From NCBI GenBank assembly GCA_002409745.1, contig DHOU01000029.1, positions 135,623-199,622 on the forward strand: 64,000 nucleotides of DNA, in the 5' to 3' direction. The stretch's first letter is position 1. Each line of letters begins with the position of its first letter. This document shows, piece after piece, positions 63,328 through 64,000 of this stretch. This DNA is from Bacteroidales bacterium UBA5382 (GTDB lineage: Bacteria > Bacteroidota > Bacteroidia > Bacteroidales > Dysgonomonadaceae). A program made the position numbers and the translations under genes. The notes under the pieces were generated by a model, which did not search any database, had not been told where the DNA came from, and worked only from the letters and a program-made list of their open reading frames with translations.

Positions 63328-63714
63328 ATGAACGAAGATATCTCTGATATCGAACAGGGTACAGCCCGGCTATGTATTCAAGCAAATGTCGGGACGTGGG
63401 AAGATACGGCATATGCGGCATGGAGAGTAGCGAAAGTACCTAGCGACTTTCCTATAGGCTCTTGGGTTAAATATTCAGGGAACCCCATAATCAACAGGCA
63501 GAAAGTCGGACAAAACGAGCCGGGACATGGCGATTTGTTCCAAGATAAAAATGGGAACTTTAAATATGTCTTCCACATTCATGCGTCAAGCAATGCGGTT
63601 CAACCGCGAAAAACGGCTATTGAGGATGTCGATTTTGTAAAATCGGATGCCGGTCCCGATATCGTAATAATAAAAAAAGAATCTTTCAAACAATTGCGTG
63701 TAACGATTCCATAA
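63328..63714 (+). pseudogene. 5'-truncated GH43-like glycosidase fragment
   Basis: 128 codons: SWVKYSGNPIINRQK, then EPGHGDLFQDKNGNFKYVFH and HASSNAVQPRKTAIEDVDF. These match the last blades of five-bladed GH43-type glycosidases ('GHG-x-F-x-D-x-G-x-x-x-Y-x-F-H'). No signal peptide and none of the N-terminal catalytic blades are present, so the fragment is probably inactive. The same frame continues open past its TAA to the window's end. Confidence 0.6.
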
Positions 63715-63882
63715 AAAGTAACGGACAAATTGAGTAAATCTGTAACGGGGGCATCGGCGGCATTGGCATTAGCTGTTTTCAGCACGTTAATTACTTCAGT
63801 AACCGATGTGGCCTCCGGTGAAGAAAACAACAAGCTTACCTCCGGTAGCGGCGTCAACTATTTAAGCAAACGATCTATTTCA
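63715..63882 (+). other. Open but unassigned stretch after the GH43 fragment
   Basis: 56 sense codons without a stop, in the frame of both the GH43 fragment and the next gene. The translation (SVTGASAALALAVFSTLITS and VTDVASGEENNKLTSG) matches no family I know. The reverse strand is also open here. Confidence 0.25.
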
Positions 63883-64000
63883 ATGAAACCAAATATTCTG
63901 ATCTATATTTTTATTTTGTTTATTACAGATGCAACATTAGTTGCCCAAGTCACGCCTTTGCCGGGAGAGGAGGGTACAAAACCTGCCATTATATATGACT
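63883..64000 (+). CDS. N-terminal fragment of an exported protein
   Basis: 39 codons from ATG 63883 to the window edge. MKPNILIYIFILFITDAT then LVAQ is a signal peptide, followed by VTPLPGEEGTKPAIIYD. Probably the next PUL gene; its family cannot be told from 17 mature residues. Confidence 0.5.
   Translation, partial: MKPNILIYIFILFITDATLVAQVTPLPGEEGTKPAIIYD

Noticed and set aside
63600..63857. A minus-strand 85-codon ORF over the end of the GH43 fragment.
   Set aside because: No start context or family match; it is opposite a recognisable GH43-like coding fragment, so it is probably a shadow, although the stretch after 63715 remains unexplained.

Overview
This window is chromosomal DNA from a member of the Bacteroidota, most likely the order Bacteroidales; a Tannerellaceae/Parabacteroides-like host is my guess, not a demonstrated fact. 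The signs are a SusC/SusD polysaccharide-utilisation locus with an ECF sigma/FecR pair, a PPi-dependent phosphofructokinase, lipoproteins and TonB receptors of Bacteroidales type, very weak Shine-Dalgarno sequences, and promoters matching the Bacteroides TTTG / TAnnTTTG (-33/-7) consensus with 19-21 nt spacing. No rRNA, tRNA, CRISPR array, intact prophage or intact insertion sequence was found.

Layout. 0-11.5 kb is mainly housekeeping: an outer-membrane barrel, mutS, a zinc-less class III-type sirtuin, an ammonium channel, PPi-PFK, and a yjjP-yjjB-pcrA operon. 11.6-19.1 kb holds an iron/c-type-cytochrome cluster: porin, imelysin lipoprotein, di-haem CxxCH lipoprotein and a Rid-family protein, followed by an HTH/coiled-coil protein overlapping a CcsA-type haem-lyase gene. 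19.2-23.6 kb is a lactate locus (lctP-lutA-lutB-lutC). 23.7-32.7 kb holds a MATE exporter, a cytidylate-kinase-like protein, a GIN-domain repeat protein and a complete MacAB-TolC-type efflux operon. 33-38 kb is an AT-rich, partly decayed carbohydrate island: GH78 rhamnosidase and SGNH hydrolase flanked by fragments of a discoidin-like protein, a sugar MFS permease and a HigBA toxin-antitoxin pair. 38-46 kb holds a TlpA-like thioredoxin, a 21-bp tandem-repeat locus, a deacetylase/DUF2723 pair, a Dps-like ferritin and a cation-efflux protein. 46.5-52.4 kb holds malic enzyme, a second MATE exporter and a TonB receptor. 52.6-64 kb is a PUL: sigma, FecR, SusC, SusD, DUF1735/discoidin lipoprotein, EEP-type phosphodiesterase lipoprotein, metallophosphatase and a truncated GH43-like gene.

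How the genes fit together. The PUL carries two phosphoester hydrolases and no intact glycosidase before its damaged end, so a phosphorylated or phosphodiester-linked glycan is a reasonable hypothesis for its substrate. The imelysin/di-haem genes lie beside a c-type cytochrome maturation gene. The lut genes import lactate and oxidise it to pyruvate, and malic enzyme handles malate/pyruvate exchange.

The most unusual feature is non-coding. At least six intergenic regions carry tandem arrays with an exact 7-nt period but different heptamer sequences. They often abut stop codons, and two fold into long hairpins. One array supplies mirrored -33 elements to two divergent promoters. A palindromic MITE-like repeat family, a three-copy REP cluster and a 19-unit 21-bp repeat add further repeat structure.
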